From Drosophila pseudoobscura (Eukaryota > Arthropoda > Insecta > Diptera > Drosophilidae), in NCBI RefSeq assembly GCF_009870125.1, contig NC_046683.1, positions 14,207,001-14,271,000 of the forward strand: DNA of 64,000 nt. Reading direction: 5' to 3'. Positions 55,044 to 64,000 of the stretch are shown one piece after another. A program made the translations under genes and the position numbers. The number at the start of each line of letters is the position of its first letter. The first letter of the stretch is position 1. The notes below the pieces were generated by a model. That model did no database searches, had not been told where the DNA came from, and was given only the letters and a program-made list of their open reading frames with translations.

Positions 55044-56516
55044 CTACGAGACATGCCAATTGACAGCACCTGCACCAGCAGTTGCACTTGCACTTCCAGC
55101 AGCGCCTGTCGGAGTGCCAGTGTCGGAGTGGGAATGGGAATGGGTGTCCGCTCCCTCCACATTCAAGTCTATGGCCATTGTGATGGTTGTCGTCGACGCG
55201 GGCGCATTCTCGTCGATCAGCTCGATGGTCACCGTCTCCATCTGCCCAACATCTTGTTGGCTTGCGACACTCTTGGTAGTGGTGGTGGCGGTGTGGGCAG
55301 TGCCCTTGGATTTGGGCAATTCGTGGGTGCGCATATGGGCATTGAGGCCGCCGGACTGGGCAAATGTCTTGTTGCACATCTTGCAGGGGTATTTGCGCCG
55401 CTCGGAATGGAGCAGCTTGTGGACGCGCAGGGCTTTCTTGCGCTGGAACGTGGAGCCACAGACGTCGCAGACAAAGGGCCGATGATTAGTGTGCGAGACG
55501 GCATGAACGTTGAGGTCGTGATAGCTGTAGAAGGCTTTACCGCACACCTCACACTTAGCCGGACGCTCACCAGTGTGCCGTCGCATGTGGGCGGTGAGGA
55601 CACCGCGATCGCGGCAGGGCCGGCCGCACACCTCACAGATGCACGGCATCCGGCCCGTATGGCAAATGTTGTGAGAAGTGAGCTCCTTCTGGGTGTAGAA
55701 GGTAGCCTCGCACTCCTGGCACTTGTATGGCTTGATACCGCTGTGGCGCTGACGGTGGCGCATCATATTGCCCGATTGGGTAAACGGTTTGCCGCAGATG
55801 TCACAGAATATGCCCGTGTGCTTCCATCTGTGGCCGTGCAGATCGCGCTCGGTGCGAAACGTCTGGTTGCACTCCTCCTCGGGGCATGTGTAGACCTTCG
55901 CCGGTCCACGCTTTCGCTTCCGCACGGTGCCATCCTTGTCGTTGTGCTTGACACGTCTGTGACTCTGCAGGCTTCGCTTGCTGTTGTAGGCACGATCACA
56001 TTGATCGCACTGGAACAACATGTCTTTCGTGTCGACTTTGAGGTGGGGTGGTTCTTCATCTTCTTCGGCGTTTTCAATTGGCTCGCTGGCCTCTCCCGTC
56101 CATTCTGCGTCCGGGTCCAAGTCCAAAAGCGCCTCCGCTGTCTCCACAAGAGTGTTTTTCATGGCAGTCTCTCGTTCACGGCGGCCTGTGGAATCTGCAT
56201 CCACGGCCTGGGCCTCATCGATCGCTGATATGTGCTCCAGATCAACATTCTCCTGCTCATCCAACTCGAAGCTCTCGTGGGCAATGGGATCATCTTCAAT
56301 CTTTACGGTGGCATCGAATATCTTGCAGTCGTCGTCCGCCGCCTCTCCGAGATGCTGCAGTCGGAAGTGTTGCGGAAAATCGCCAAATGGCATCCGCTGC
56401 CCGCATAAGGAACAGCATATGTCGTAGCTGGTGGGGCTATTGCACAGAACCTCACCGCATCGAAAGTTGTGATAAGAGCCGGTTCCTATCACCGGCAATG
56501 ACTGCAACTTGATCAT
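55044..56516 (-). CDS. C2H2 zinc-finger protein with eight fingers and N-terminal CGE module
   Basis: Single exon, 490 residues from the ATG at 56516. The N-terminal module, about residues 15-56, has RCGEVLCNSP, ICCSLCGQRM and PQHFRLQHL, a lone C2H2-like unit shared with the gene at 60322-61606. An acidic stretch follows (about 60-165). Eight C2H2 fingers run from about 168 to 415, for example FQCDQCDRAYNSKRSLQSH and, last, YPCKMCNKTFAQSGGLNAH, with TGERP-type linkers between some. The C-terminus is Thr/Ser/His-rich and disordered. Expected to be a nuclear DNA-binding regulator; targets unknown. It diverges from Gbeta5. From memory a group of C2H2 genes (CG10959 and others) lies here in D. 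melanogaster, but I cannot assign one to one. Confidence 0.88.
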   Translation of the reverse strand: MIKLQSLPVIGTGSYHNFRCGEVLCNSPTSYDICCSLCGQRMPFGDFPQHFRLQHLGEAADDDCKIFDATVKIEDDPIAHESFELDEQENVDLEHISAIDEAQAVDADSTGRRERETAMKNTLVETAEALLDLDPDAEWTGEASEPIENAEEDEEPPHLKVDTKDMLFQCDQCDRAYNSKRSLQSHRRVKHNDKDGTVRKRKRGPAKVYTCPEEECNQTFRTERDLHGHRWKHTGIFCDICGKPFTQSGNMMRHRQRHSGIKPYKCQECEATFYTQKELTSHNICHTGRMPCICEVCGRPCRDRGVLTAHMRRHTGERPAKCEVCGKAFYSYHDLNVHAVSHTNHRPFVCDVCGSTFQRKKALRVHKLLHSERRKYPCKMCNKTFAQSGGLNAHMRTHELPKSKGTAHTATTTTKSVASQQDVGQMETVTIELIDENAPASTTTITMAIDLNVEGADTHSHSHSDTGTPTGAAGSASATAGAGAVNWHVS

Positions 56517-57250
56517 CTTGAGCCAATACTTATGGCTGATGGTTAGGGGGTCCCTCTCACTGGTGCCGCTACAATAGTTCAGTCATTTGGTGTTAGGCGT
56601 TTAACGTTTGGCGTCGTTTTTGTTTCCTCAACTCCAGCTCAAACCGTTGGTTGACATCCAAAAATCACATCAGCTGGGCGGCTAGTGTTGGCAAACGAAT
56701 CGAAAGCGTTGAATAAATGGGCGCGTAGTTCAAGTTGCAATATTTTTTTTTGCACTTTTGATTGATCCGAATAGGAGTTGATGTGCCGTTTCTTTGTATC
56801 TATAGTAGCGTATACGAACGTAAAGGAAAGAAAATAATTATTTGGTCAGTTAAGTTTGTCAACAAGCTGTGTGCGGTAGCAAGAGCAATCTGCTAAAGCT
56901 TTTCATTATTATAGACAAACCAATCGTAATTAACCGAATATTAATGTGACTATAATTTGTCCTTACCAAATGGCTTAAGAAACATATATCTTTTATCAAT
57001 TATACATAAATTATGGCGCTTTCAGCGCCAGCTGTACAACAGGGTTGTCCGAAAGCTCGACAAAAAATCGATTTAAGGCAAACATCTGCAACTCTGACCG
57101 CACAGGCGCTAGTGCGCAAGGGCCCGTTGTGTATTCAGATTTGGTATACATCTTTTTTCACCATTGATTCTTCACTTGATTTTTCGCCTTGACACTGGAA
57201 GTAGCAGATGAATCGACGCTGGTGAAAACGTAGAAAACAATTAAGTGAAA
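56517..57250. promoter_or_regulatory. Upstream region shared by zinc-finger gene and Gbeta5
   Basis: The 734-bp gap between divergent start codons. It holds GTACAACAGGGTTGTCCGA near 57033 and AAATCGATTTA near 57064, which are E-box-like or DRE-like at best. Start sites cannot be set. Confidence 0.35.
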
Positions 57251-58321
57251 ATGTCGGAGGGAGCTGTCTCTGCCAGCAATGTTAATGCCAATGAAAAAAT
57301 GGCAAACTTGCTGAAGGAGGCGGAAAATTTGAAAACCAAATTGGAGGAGGAGCGCTCGAAGCTGAATGACGTCAATCTGTCGAACATTGCGGAGCGCCTG
57401 GAGCAAATTGCTTACGTCAACATCAAGCCTCGCAAGGTGCTGAAGGGACACCAGGCAAAGGTGCTTTGCACCGACTGGAGCCCTGACAAGCGACACATTA
57501 TCTCATCCTCGCAGGACGGCCGTCTTATCATCTGGGATGCGTTCACTACGAACAAGGAGCATGCCGTGACCATGCCCACCACCTGGATCATGGCCTGTGC
57601 ATACGCCCCGTCAGGCAACTTTGTGGCCTGTGGTGGACTGGATAACAAGGTAACCGTCTATCCAATCACCTCTGATGAGGAGATGGCCGCCAAGAAGCGC
57701 ACTGTTGGCACCCACACAAGTTACATGTCGTGCTGCATTTATCCCAATTCGGATCAGCAGATCTTGACGGGCAGCGGTGATTCGACATGTGCTTTGTGGG
57801 ACGTGGAGTCCGGTCAGTTGTTGCAAAGTTTTCACGGCCACTCTGGGGATGTGATGGCCATCGATTTGGCACCCAACGAGACGGGCAACACCTTCGTCTC
57901 GGGCAGTTGCGATCGCATGGCCTTCATTTGGGACATGCGCTCTGGCCATGTTGTCCAGTCCTTTGAGGGACACCAGTCCGATGTGAACAGCGTCAAATTC
58001 CATCCCTGCGGAGATGCGATTGCCACCGGATCGGATGACAGCAGCTGCCGTCTGTACGACATGCGGGCCGATCGCGAGGTGGCCGTCTTCGCCAAGGAGA
58101 GCATCATATTTGGTGTCAATTCAGTGGATTTTTCGGTTAGCGGCCGCCTGCTCTTTGCTGGCTACAATGATTACACCGTCAACCTGTGGGACACTCTGAA
58201 GTCGGAGCGCGTCTGTCTGCTGTATGGCCATGAGAACAAGGTCTCCTGCGTCCAGGTATCGCCCGACGGCACAGCCCTATCCACGGGCAGCTGGGATTAC
58301 ACCATACGGGTCTGGGCGTAA
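57251..58321 (+). CDS. Gbeta5: G-protein beta-5 subunit
   Basis: Single exon, 356 residues from the ATG at 57251, which follows an in-frame GTG. The N-terminal helix ([20 protein letters not shown]) is the coiled coil that pairs with a G-gamma-like domain. Seven WD40 blades follow, with markers such as [71 protein letters not shown] and [11 protein letters not shown] at the very end. Length and the [11 protein letters not shown] stretch match the beta-5 class (human 353) and not the Gbeta13F or Gbeta76C types. Beta-5 binds RGS proteins of the R7 class and works in G-protein signalling in neurons. No introns in the coding part. Confidence 0.95.
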   Translation: MSEGAVSASNVNANEKMANLLKEAENLKTKLEEERSKLNDVNLSNIAERLEQIAYVNIKPRKVLKGHQAKVLCTDWSPDKRHIISSSQDGRLIIWDAFTTNKEHAVTMPTTWIMACAYAPSGNFVACGGLDNKVTVYPITSDEEMAAKKRTVGTHTSYMSCCIYPNSDQQILTGSGDSTCALWDVESGQLLQSFHGHSGDVMAIDLAPNETGNTFVSGSCDRMAFIWDMRSGHVVQSFEGHQSDVNSVKFHPCGDAIATGSDDSSCRLYDMRADREVAVFAKESIIFGVNSVDFSVSGRLLFAGYNDYTVNLWDTLKSERVCLLYGHENKVSCVQVSPDGTALSTGSWDYTIRVWA

Positions 58322-59266
58322 AAATTTGTTAACCATATTCCCCTGTTAAGAGCATCTGTCAAGGACAGTTGGTCGATATAGATATAAATATTATATATTT
58401 TTGATTTTTGAGTTGATTAGTTGCAGTTCAGAGGGCTCATTTTTCAAGTGATGGCAAAAAAGAAAATGACAATTACTTAAATGCAAAAAGCATACATACA
58501 TATGTCATGGACAAATGATGCATACTTTTAGCTTTGATCTATATATTGTAATCAAATATTGGCCTACACCTGACGGTGTAGCAAAAACATAAATTGTTGA
58601 TAAATTTAAAAAAATTTATCAGAACAATGCAGTTTGCCTAGCACCTAAATTAACAGATTGCATATATATTATACTACTCCCACTTTGTGTCTAGACGGAT
58701 ACCCAAGTATTGTATTGTATATATGCTTATATGTACTTGACGTATTGTATGTACTATAACCAACAGATATTATTGTGTATGTCTATGGTGTTTCAATCCA
58801 ATACTGTATCCTGAACAAGTGGAGTCAAAACAACAATGGTAAACCTTTTCAAAATATGCATTTGTACTCAAGGGTCATCATGTAAATGTGTTTTTGTAAT
58901 CAAATACTGTGTGCAGGATGGCCCTAAGCTTAAGTAAAATGCATACTATACAATATGTGGTGCACAGCGGCTCATGTGTGACGAATAGGAATAGGTCGTT
59001 AGGAAGTACAGGTATTGCAAGAGCATTCCAATTAAATACTGGTTAGAGGATAGGATACCCAAATATGTTCGGCGCAAAAAGAGTTCTTACTGTTCTCTCT
59101 ATCTCTGATTTTCTGGGCAGAGAAGGGAAGGCCAAAAAATGTAAATAGTTCCATATGTAACTTCTCTGCCCACTCTTCGAATATGGAGTGTATTGTAAAA
59201 CTCGGAAAAGGATGGAGTCTCGAACCAAAACCTTAAACAAATATTAAAATCTTGTGTAATATCGAA

Positions 59267-59650
59267 TATTACATACATATATGCGCAAACAAACAAACGA
59301 CTTTATATAAATGGATATTTAACTGCAGAACAGACATTAATTGTGTACACTAACCATAAAAATATAAAACTAGCATAAAACATATGAATATTACATACCT
59401 ATATGCGTGAAAGAACAAACTATATTCAGTAAACCGCTGAATTGATTAATAACCAATAACCATTTTTCAATGAATAAGAAAACAGATACGTGTAATATTA
59501 CATACATATATGCGCTTAAAAACTATTTAATATCGGAACAAAACTTGATATATATGTATAATACATATACATAAATGGACAGATGGCAAAGGAAGGAGTG
59601 GAAACCAAATTAACATCGGTTATATGTAACTTTACATACATATATACTGT
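59267..59650. repeat. Four spaced copies of TATTACATACATATATGCGC
   Basis: The motif is exact at 59267 and 59496, with one or two changes at 59389 (TATTACATACCTATATGCGT), and a weaker form at about 59629 (CTTTACATACATATATACTG). The spacings are 122, 107 and about 133 bp. DNA between the copies is not obviously alike. Confidence 0.7.
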
Positions 59651-59809
59651 GTGCATAGAAATAAGTTCCTGTTTGAAATAAATGTTGAAGATGTAACCAC
59701 ACGTGTCTATCATTCCATAAACTTTGCTTGAGGTTATTCAAGGAAGGGTTTTCCGACATCCTTATATGTCCAATAAAACAGGATATATTAGCCGCTTTGT
59801 TTAAATGAG

Positions 59810-60110
59810 AAGGAGCCAGAAGAAGGAGTTTCCGACCCCATGAAGTATATACAGCATCAATTGCAGGGTCGATAGACCTACGTCTGTCTGTCTTTATAAG
59901 CGCCCAGCCCTAAGAGACCCTGTCTGCACCACCCACACTTTTGGAGATACGAAAAAACCGTTAAACGCAGGGAATAACCATATTTACTAGATTAAACAAA
60001 TCAATCCACGCGCTAACTTTCTTTCTCTCTCTCTTTCTCACACACTCTACCTCGTTTAGTGGGTGCCTCCTGCCGAAGAGAAGGAGATATGATTCTGGTA
60101 TTGGTGTGAG
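59810..60110 (+). mobile_element. Dispersed repeat copy B
   Basis: Shares with 26590-27015 the ordered motifs GGAGTTTCCGACCCCAT with GAAGTATATA, AAGCGCCCAGCCCTAAGAG, GGAGATACGA, a CTCTCTTTCTCACACACTCT-like stretch and GTGCCTCCTGCCGA. It is shorter and more diverged than copy A. Same family inference (Helitron-like, obscura group). Confidence 0.5.
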
Positions 60111-60321
60111 AACAGATAGAAAGACAGATGTAGCGGAATCAAGTTCTTATCAAATAGATCATTAGGTGGAAAGAGGATAAACAGAGTGAAGAATTAACAA
60201 CATAAATCATAGGATAATATACATATACACTGACTGAGTATTGGAAATATTGTTTTATGTAGTATTCTATATGTACAACGTTAGCTTATATATACACCAC
60301 GTACTCCGTGGTTCTGCCCGG

Positions 60322-61606
60322 TTAGCAAGTAAATAACATATCTATTTCTTTGCCGTCTGACACACCGTTGGCTGCCTGCTGCTTGTGTCCCCGCATGTGG
60401 GCCGAGAGCCCCGCCGCCTGGGCGTAGGCATTGCCACAGACTTTGCACTTGAACTTTTTGATTGCCAGGTGCAGATGCTTGTGGTGATAGAGAGCCTTGG
60501 GCCGGGAGAAGGTTGCCTCGCAATCGTTGCACTTGTAGGGCCGTTCCGTGGAGTGCATCGGCTGATGCTCGTTCAGCAGCGACTTCGAGGCGAAACAGCG
60601 CGCGCAGGTCTCACACTTGAAGGGCTTCTCGCCCGTGTGGGAGCGTCGATGGACGATGAGAGCCTCGCGGTATCGCGACCTATAGCCGCACAGCTCGCAA
60701 ACATAGTTGCGCTCCGTTTTGTGGATGCGGCGGTGCGAGTTGAGGTTGTGCTTGTTCGTAAAGGATTTCTCACAATTCTCAAAGTCGCACTTGTACTGCC
60801 GCACACCAGAATGTCCCTGCACATGACGGAGGAGAGTCCGTGAGTTCTTGAAGATCTTGGCACACAGTTTGCAACTGAAATCAGTGTGCAGTTTGCGCCG
60901 ATGCGCCTCCAGGGCCCGTACCACATCGAAGGCGTCTCCACAGTCGCTGCACTTGAACGCCTTCGGGTGGGGATGGCTCATCTTTATGTGGGTATTCAGG
61001 TATTTCGCCGATGTGTATTTTCGATCACAGTGCTTGCAGCAGAATTCCTTTGGCTGTCGCTGCATTAGATAGTTTAATCAATAGTGTAATAGAAAACCAA
61101 AGGGAAGGCCATGATCATGATACCTTGAAAATACTTTGCTGGTCCTCGATCTCTTCATCTGTCCTATCGCAGGGGCTGCTTAAGATGGCCTCTGGCTCTA
61201 GGTCGCAGTCGTCACTGTCAGATTTTGGCGAATTCTCTCCACACTCCCAGAGCCCTTCAGTTTTCTGATTGTCTCCCGTCTGCAACGAGATAGGGACTTT
61301 CGCTGCCTGTACATCATCATATTCCCCTGCCAGGAGGAGCTTCTTCCCCGCAGTGTCAGGCAGGGGCTGAGCCGAAGCACGCACAGCCACCGCCTGCGTC
61401 TGCGGCCTTCCCTGCTTGTCTAAGTGTACGTTGCGAATGTGCCGCACGAAATCATCGAAGGAGAAGTGCTTCATATCGCACAGGCAGCAAGCCAAGTGGA
61501 ATCTGTTGCACTCCTGCTCGTAGAAGATCTCGCCGCATTTGGGTTGCATTTTCTGCTGGGCATGCAGACGCGTGTAGTCCACATGTGTTAGGCAGTGTTT
61601 CAGCAT
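60322..61606 (-). CDS. C2H2 zinc-finger protein, eight fingers, N-terminal CGE module
   Basis: Exons 61124-61606 and 60322-61059 with a 64-bp intron (TTCAAG/GTATCA, AATGCAG), giving 406 residues. I took the ATG at 61606 (MLKHCLTH); the frame is open further up but that stretch reads like 5' UTR. Residues about 22-60 hold KCGEIFYEQE, ACCLCDMKH and VRHIRNVH, the same module as in the gene at 55044-56516. An acidic region follows, then eight C2H2 fingers on the second exon. The last four (YVCELCGYRSRYREALIVH, FKCETCARCF, YKCNDCEATFSRPKALYHH, FKCKVCGNAYAQAAGLSAH) match those of the next two genes. A likely transcription factor from a local gene family. Confidence 0.88.
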
Positions 61607-61844
61607 GCTGAACACATGCAGAAAAATCAACCAGAAACAAAATTGTAAACAAACGGGCCACCGAGGATTTAGATAGATCGCTGGAATCACCACCTATCGA
61701 TAGCAGATGAAACAGACGACAGTGCTCGAAACCGTCGACACAAATTAAATAGCTAACGGATTCGGTTTTACTAGCAAAATTTATTCGTAAAGGAAAGCAT
61801 TATAGGTAATTAACAATTTGCTGATGCAGCATGTGGGCGCCCAG

Positions 61845-62483
61845 TCAGTTTTCGTTAACTTTCTGACTTCCCGTATCCATCTTTATCTCCATGGAGCTCT
61901 CGGCCGTTGCACGCTGATTACGCTGACGATGCCACCGCTTGTGCTGTGCGTAGCCCGCCGCCTGGGCATAGGATTTGTCGCATTGTGAGCACTTGAACCG
62001 CTTCCCCTGCCCATGGAGTGGCCGGTGATGGTAGAGAGCGCGCGCACTCAGAAAGCCAACATTACAATCCTTGCACATGTGACGACTGCGTCGCTGTTTC
62101 ACGTCCAGATGCAGCTCCCGGTGCGTGTTCAGTTGATAGCGGGCTGCAAATTTTGCCTGGCACGTGTCACAGCTGAAGGGCTTTTCGCCGGTGTGTCGCC
62201 GCTTGTGGACCATCAGATTGCCGCGAATGCGCGTCCTGTAGCCGCAGTACTCGCACATATGCCGCAGGAGGTCTCTTGTCTCCTTCTTGGGTCTCGTCTT
62301 TGCCGTCATCTTACCGACCATTGCCACGCTGCATTTAGCGTATGGGCCTGCCAAGTGCTGGCTGCCGCTAATCGCTGGCACTATGTTTAGCCGCGCTCCT
62401 TACCCATTTGGCATTTGCTGCTCGCTCGCTCGCTCGATTAATTGTTTGTCAAAAGCAAATTGTCTAAATTTAAATTCGGCCAT
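61845..62483 (-). CDS. Short C2H2 zinc-finger protein with four fingers
   Basis: The proposed structure is exon 1 at 62404-62483 and exon 2 at 61845-62328, with a 75-bp intron (AAATGG/GTAAGG; CGCTAAATGCAG, which includes a branch-point-like CTAAA). The phases agree and give 187 residues beginning MAEFKFRQFAF. If exon 1 is non-coding, the start would be the ATG of MVGKMTAK in exon 2. Four fingers: HMCEYCGYRTRIRGNLMVH, FSCDTCQAKFAARYQLNTH, HMCKDCNVGFLSARALYHH, FKCSQCDKSYAQAAGYAQH. They correspond to the last four fingers of both neighbours. The CGE module and the first fingers are absent, so this is a 5'-shortened paralogue. Codon use is normal and there are no stops, so it may well be functional. 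Confidence 0.72.
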
Positions 62484-62891
62484 TGCCGTTCGCGCACACA
62501 CAGAAGCGGCATCAACTTCAAAACACACACCATTCAGGTGCAACCTCCGCAATGCGCACAAAGTACAGTGGTAGCAGGGGGCCCGCCACATGAATTGTTA
62601 CGAATTAAATTATAGTACAGTAGGTACATATATTTTTATCAATACAAAAAATTTTAAAAGCAGTTACGGAAATCGTCAAATAAACACCAGTGGAGTGTCG
62701 TGTAGAACTAAACTAACACTAAATTTGAAAAGAGTGCCTGTATGGCTGTAGACTATGCCTGAGTTCTTAAACGTAGTCGGAAATTGTACAATAGAAGGTC
62801 GTAAATGATTTGGAAGATATATAAAGTGTGTAACTTAATCCCATATCCATCCGATCGTGAGCTCTCTATATTTATCTGTTTCCCGTTCGCT
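62484..62891. other. Spacer between zinc-finger genes
   Basis: About 400 bp with the upstream region of the short zinc-finger gene and the 3' UTR of the next. AT-rich in the middle, no coding sequence seen. Confidence 0.5.
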
Positions 62892-64000
62892 CTACGATCC
62901 ACCATTGAGCTCCTCGCTGCGATGCTTGCGCATATGACCAGCCAATCCGGCCGCCTGGGCATAGGCATTTCCGCACAGCTTGCAGACAAACTGCTTTGTA
63001 TCCGAGTGCAGGAACTTGTGATGGTACAGTCCCTTCTGGCGGGAGAAGGTGGCATTGCAGACATTGCACACATACGGCCGATCTGTCGAGTGCATGGCCA
63101 TATGCTCGCGCAGTCCCGAATGAGATGGGAATCGCTTGTCGCACACCTTACACCCAAACGGACGTTCGCCCGTGTGACTGCGGATGTGAACTCGCAACGT
63201 CTCCTTGTTGCGGCAGCTGTAGCCGCAGTTCTCACAAATGAAGTTCTTCTCATCCGTGTGGACCTTGGAGTGATTGCGCATGTGGCGCTTGGTGAAGAAG
63301 GTCTTTCCGCAGCCGGGATGCGAACACAGCACGTTCCGTTCGCTGTTGTGCCTTAGCTGATGGCGCTTGAGCTCGTGCCGCGTTTTGTAGCGCCGTTTGC
63401 AGATCGCGCACGCTGGTCCGCCGTGTACCTTCAGCATGTGCTCGTCGAGCAGACGCAGGCGCGGCAGCTCTGTATCGCATTCCACGCAAGTGAACGATGG
63501 GGATGCGGCCGAGATCGCTGCCTCGCGTCTGATCTTATGGTACCGGTTCATATGAACCACCAACGTTAGCTTTGTGAAGAATGTATTGTCACATTGCTCG
63601 CACTTGTACACTGGCTGAGGCCTCGAATCAAGTATCTGGCACATCCCGTAGTCTGCTTCCACCTCGGGATCCACGGGCTTGTGCTGGCGTGCCATGTGCC
63701 GATCCAAAGTTTTCTGCTCCTGATAGGTCTTGTCACAGTGCGGGCAGGAATGTGGTTTCTTGGTCGTCGACTCGTCGGGATTGTCCAGATCTAGATCTAT
63801 ATCCATATCTAGGTCGATTGTACAGTCGTCGCCCTCTGGGTCGGACTCTTCCTTGTAGTCCACTTTGGCAGAGCGCATTTGGCGCGAAGAGTCCAGTGTG
63901 GTTGCATTGGAATTATCCCATTTCAGAATGACCCTGACGGGATCGGGATCATTGTTCTCCTCGTCCGTCAGAAATTCATACTCACTGTCACTGCCCAGGT
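62892..64000 (-). CDS. C2H2 zinc-finger protein, nine fingers (5' end outside window)
   Basis: The frame is open from the window edge through 63878 (an internal Met) to a TAG at 62892, so the visible part is about 369 residues and the start lies beyond 64000. The visible N-terminus is acidic (SDSEYEFLTDEENNDPDP, then DLDMDIDLDLDN). Nine C2H2 fingers follow, including one ending RHELKRHQLRH, the GCGKTFFTKRHMRNH finger, and a final four (FICENCGYSCRNKETLRVH, FGCKVCDKRFPSHSGLREH, YVCNVCNATFSRQKGLYHH, FVCKLCGNAYAQAAGLAGH) that match the two genes to the left. Whether it carries the N-terminal CGE module cannot be seen. A likely nuclear DNA-binding protein. Confidence 0.88.
   Translation of the reverse strand, partial: LGSDSEYEFLTDEENNDPDPVRVILKWDNSNATTLDSSRQMRSAKVDYKEESDPEGDDCTIDLDMDIDLDLDNPDESTTKKPHSCPHCDKTYQEQKTLDRHMARQHKPVDPEVEADYGMCQILDSRPQPVYKCEQCDNTFFTKLTLVVHMNRYHKIRREAAISAASPSFTCVECDTELPRLRLLDEHMLKVHGGPACAICKRRYKTRHELKRHQLRHNSERNVLCSHPGCGKTFFTKRHMRNHSKVHTDEKNFICENCGYSCRNKETLRVHIRSHTGERPFGCKVCDKRFPSHSGLREHMAMHSTDRPYVCNVCNATFSRQKGLYHHKFLHSDTKQFVCKLCGNAYAQAAGLAGHMRKHRSEELNGGS

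Larger units (their letters stand above)
58322..60321. other. Gbeta5 3' UTR and intergenic DNA with repeats
   Basis: AT-rich. Contains a 20-bp motif repeated about every 110-130 bp (59267-59650) and a second copy of the dispersed repeat (59810-60110). No gene seen. Confidence 0.5.

Noticed and set aside
55053-56228. Plus-strand frame of 391 residues opposite the zinc-finger gene
   Set aside because: Antisense shadow of a well-supported C2H2 gene; no independent motif.

Overview
The window is nuclear DNA of a Drosophila species. It has short introns of about 50-75 bp with consensus GTRAGT/YAG ends, many CA/GA/TA microsatellites, CAG/CAA-encoded homopolymers, and an ordered set of recognisable fly genes. 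From memory, slipper, Traf6 and Gbeta5 lie together on the D. melanogaster X (Muller element A), so this is probably the syntenic X interval. Two copies of a dispersed repeat that I associate with the obscura group suggest an obscura-group species. That placement is an inference.

Left part (1-31 kb): long, repeat-rich, gene-poor DNA. The only coding sequence I can support is on the minus strand: exons of a PDZ-domain gene at 12718-12900, 12574-12631 and, after an intron of about 11.8 kb, 655-785. Their splice phases agree, and the gene runs off the left edge. Candidate upstream exons lie at 15215-15343 and 25583-25669. Also here are a three-copy 161-174 bp tandem repeat, a dead Tc1-like transposase fragment and many microsatellites.

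Middle part (31-44 kb): slipper (slpr, mixed-lineage kinase, + strand, eight coding exons including one of 21 nt), then an unrecognised three-exon gene whose reading frame continues 61 codons past a UAG stop, then a decayed odorant-receptor gene.

Right part (45-64 kb): compact and gene-dense, with both strands used. In order: an intronless MARCH5-like RING-CH E3 ligase (+), a divergent PARP16-like gene (-), a group III-like secreted phospholipase A2 (-), Traf6 (+), a pancreatic-type lipase (-), a C2H2 zinc-finger gene (-), Gbeta5 (+), and three more minus-strand C2H2 zinc-finger genes, the last cut by the window end. Three of the four zinc-finger genes share a C-terminal four-finger cassette, and one of these is a short version carrying only that cassette. 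slpr and Traf6 both act in JNK signalling in flies; I see no sign of shared regulation here.
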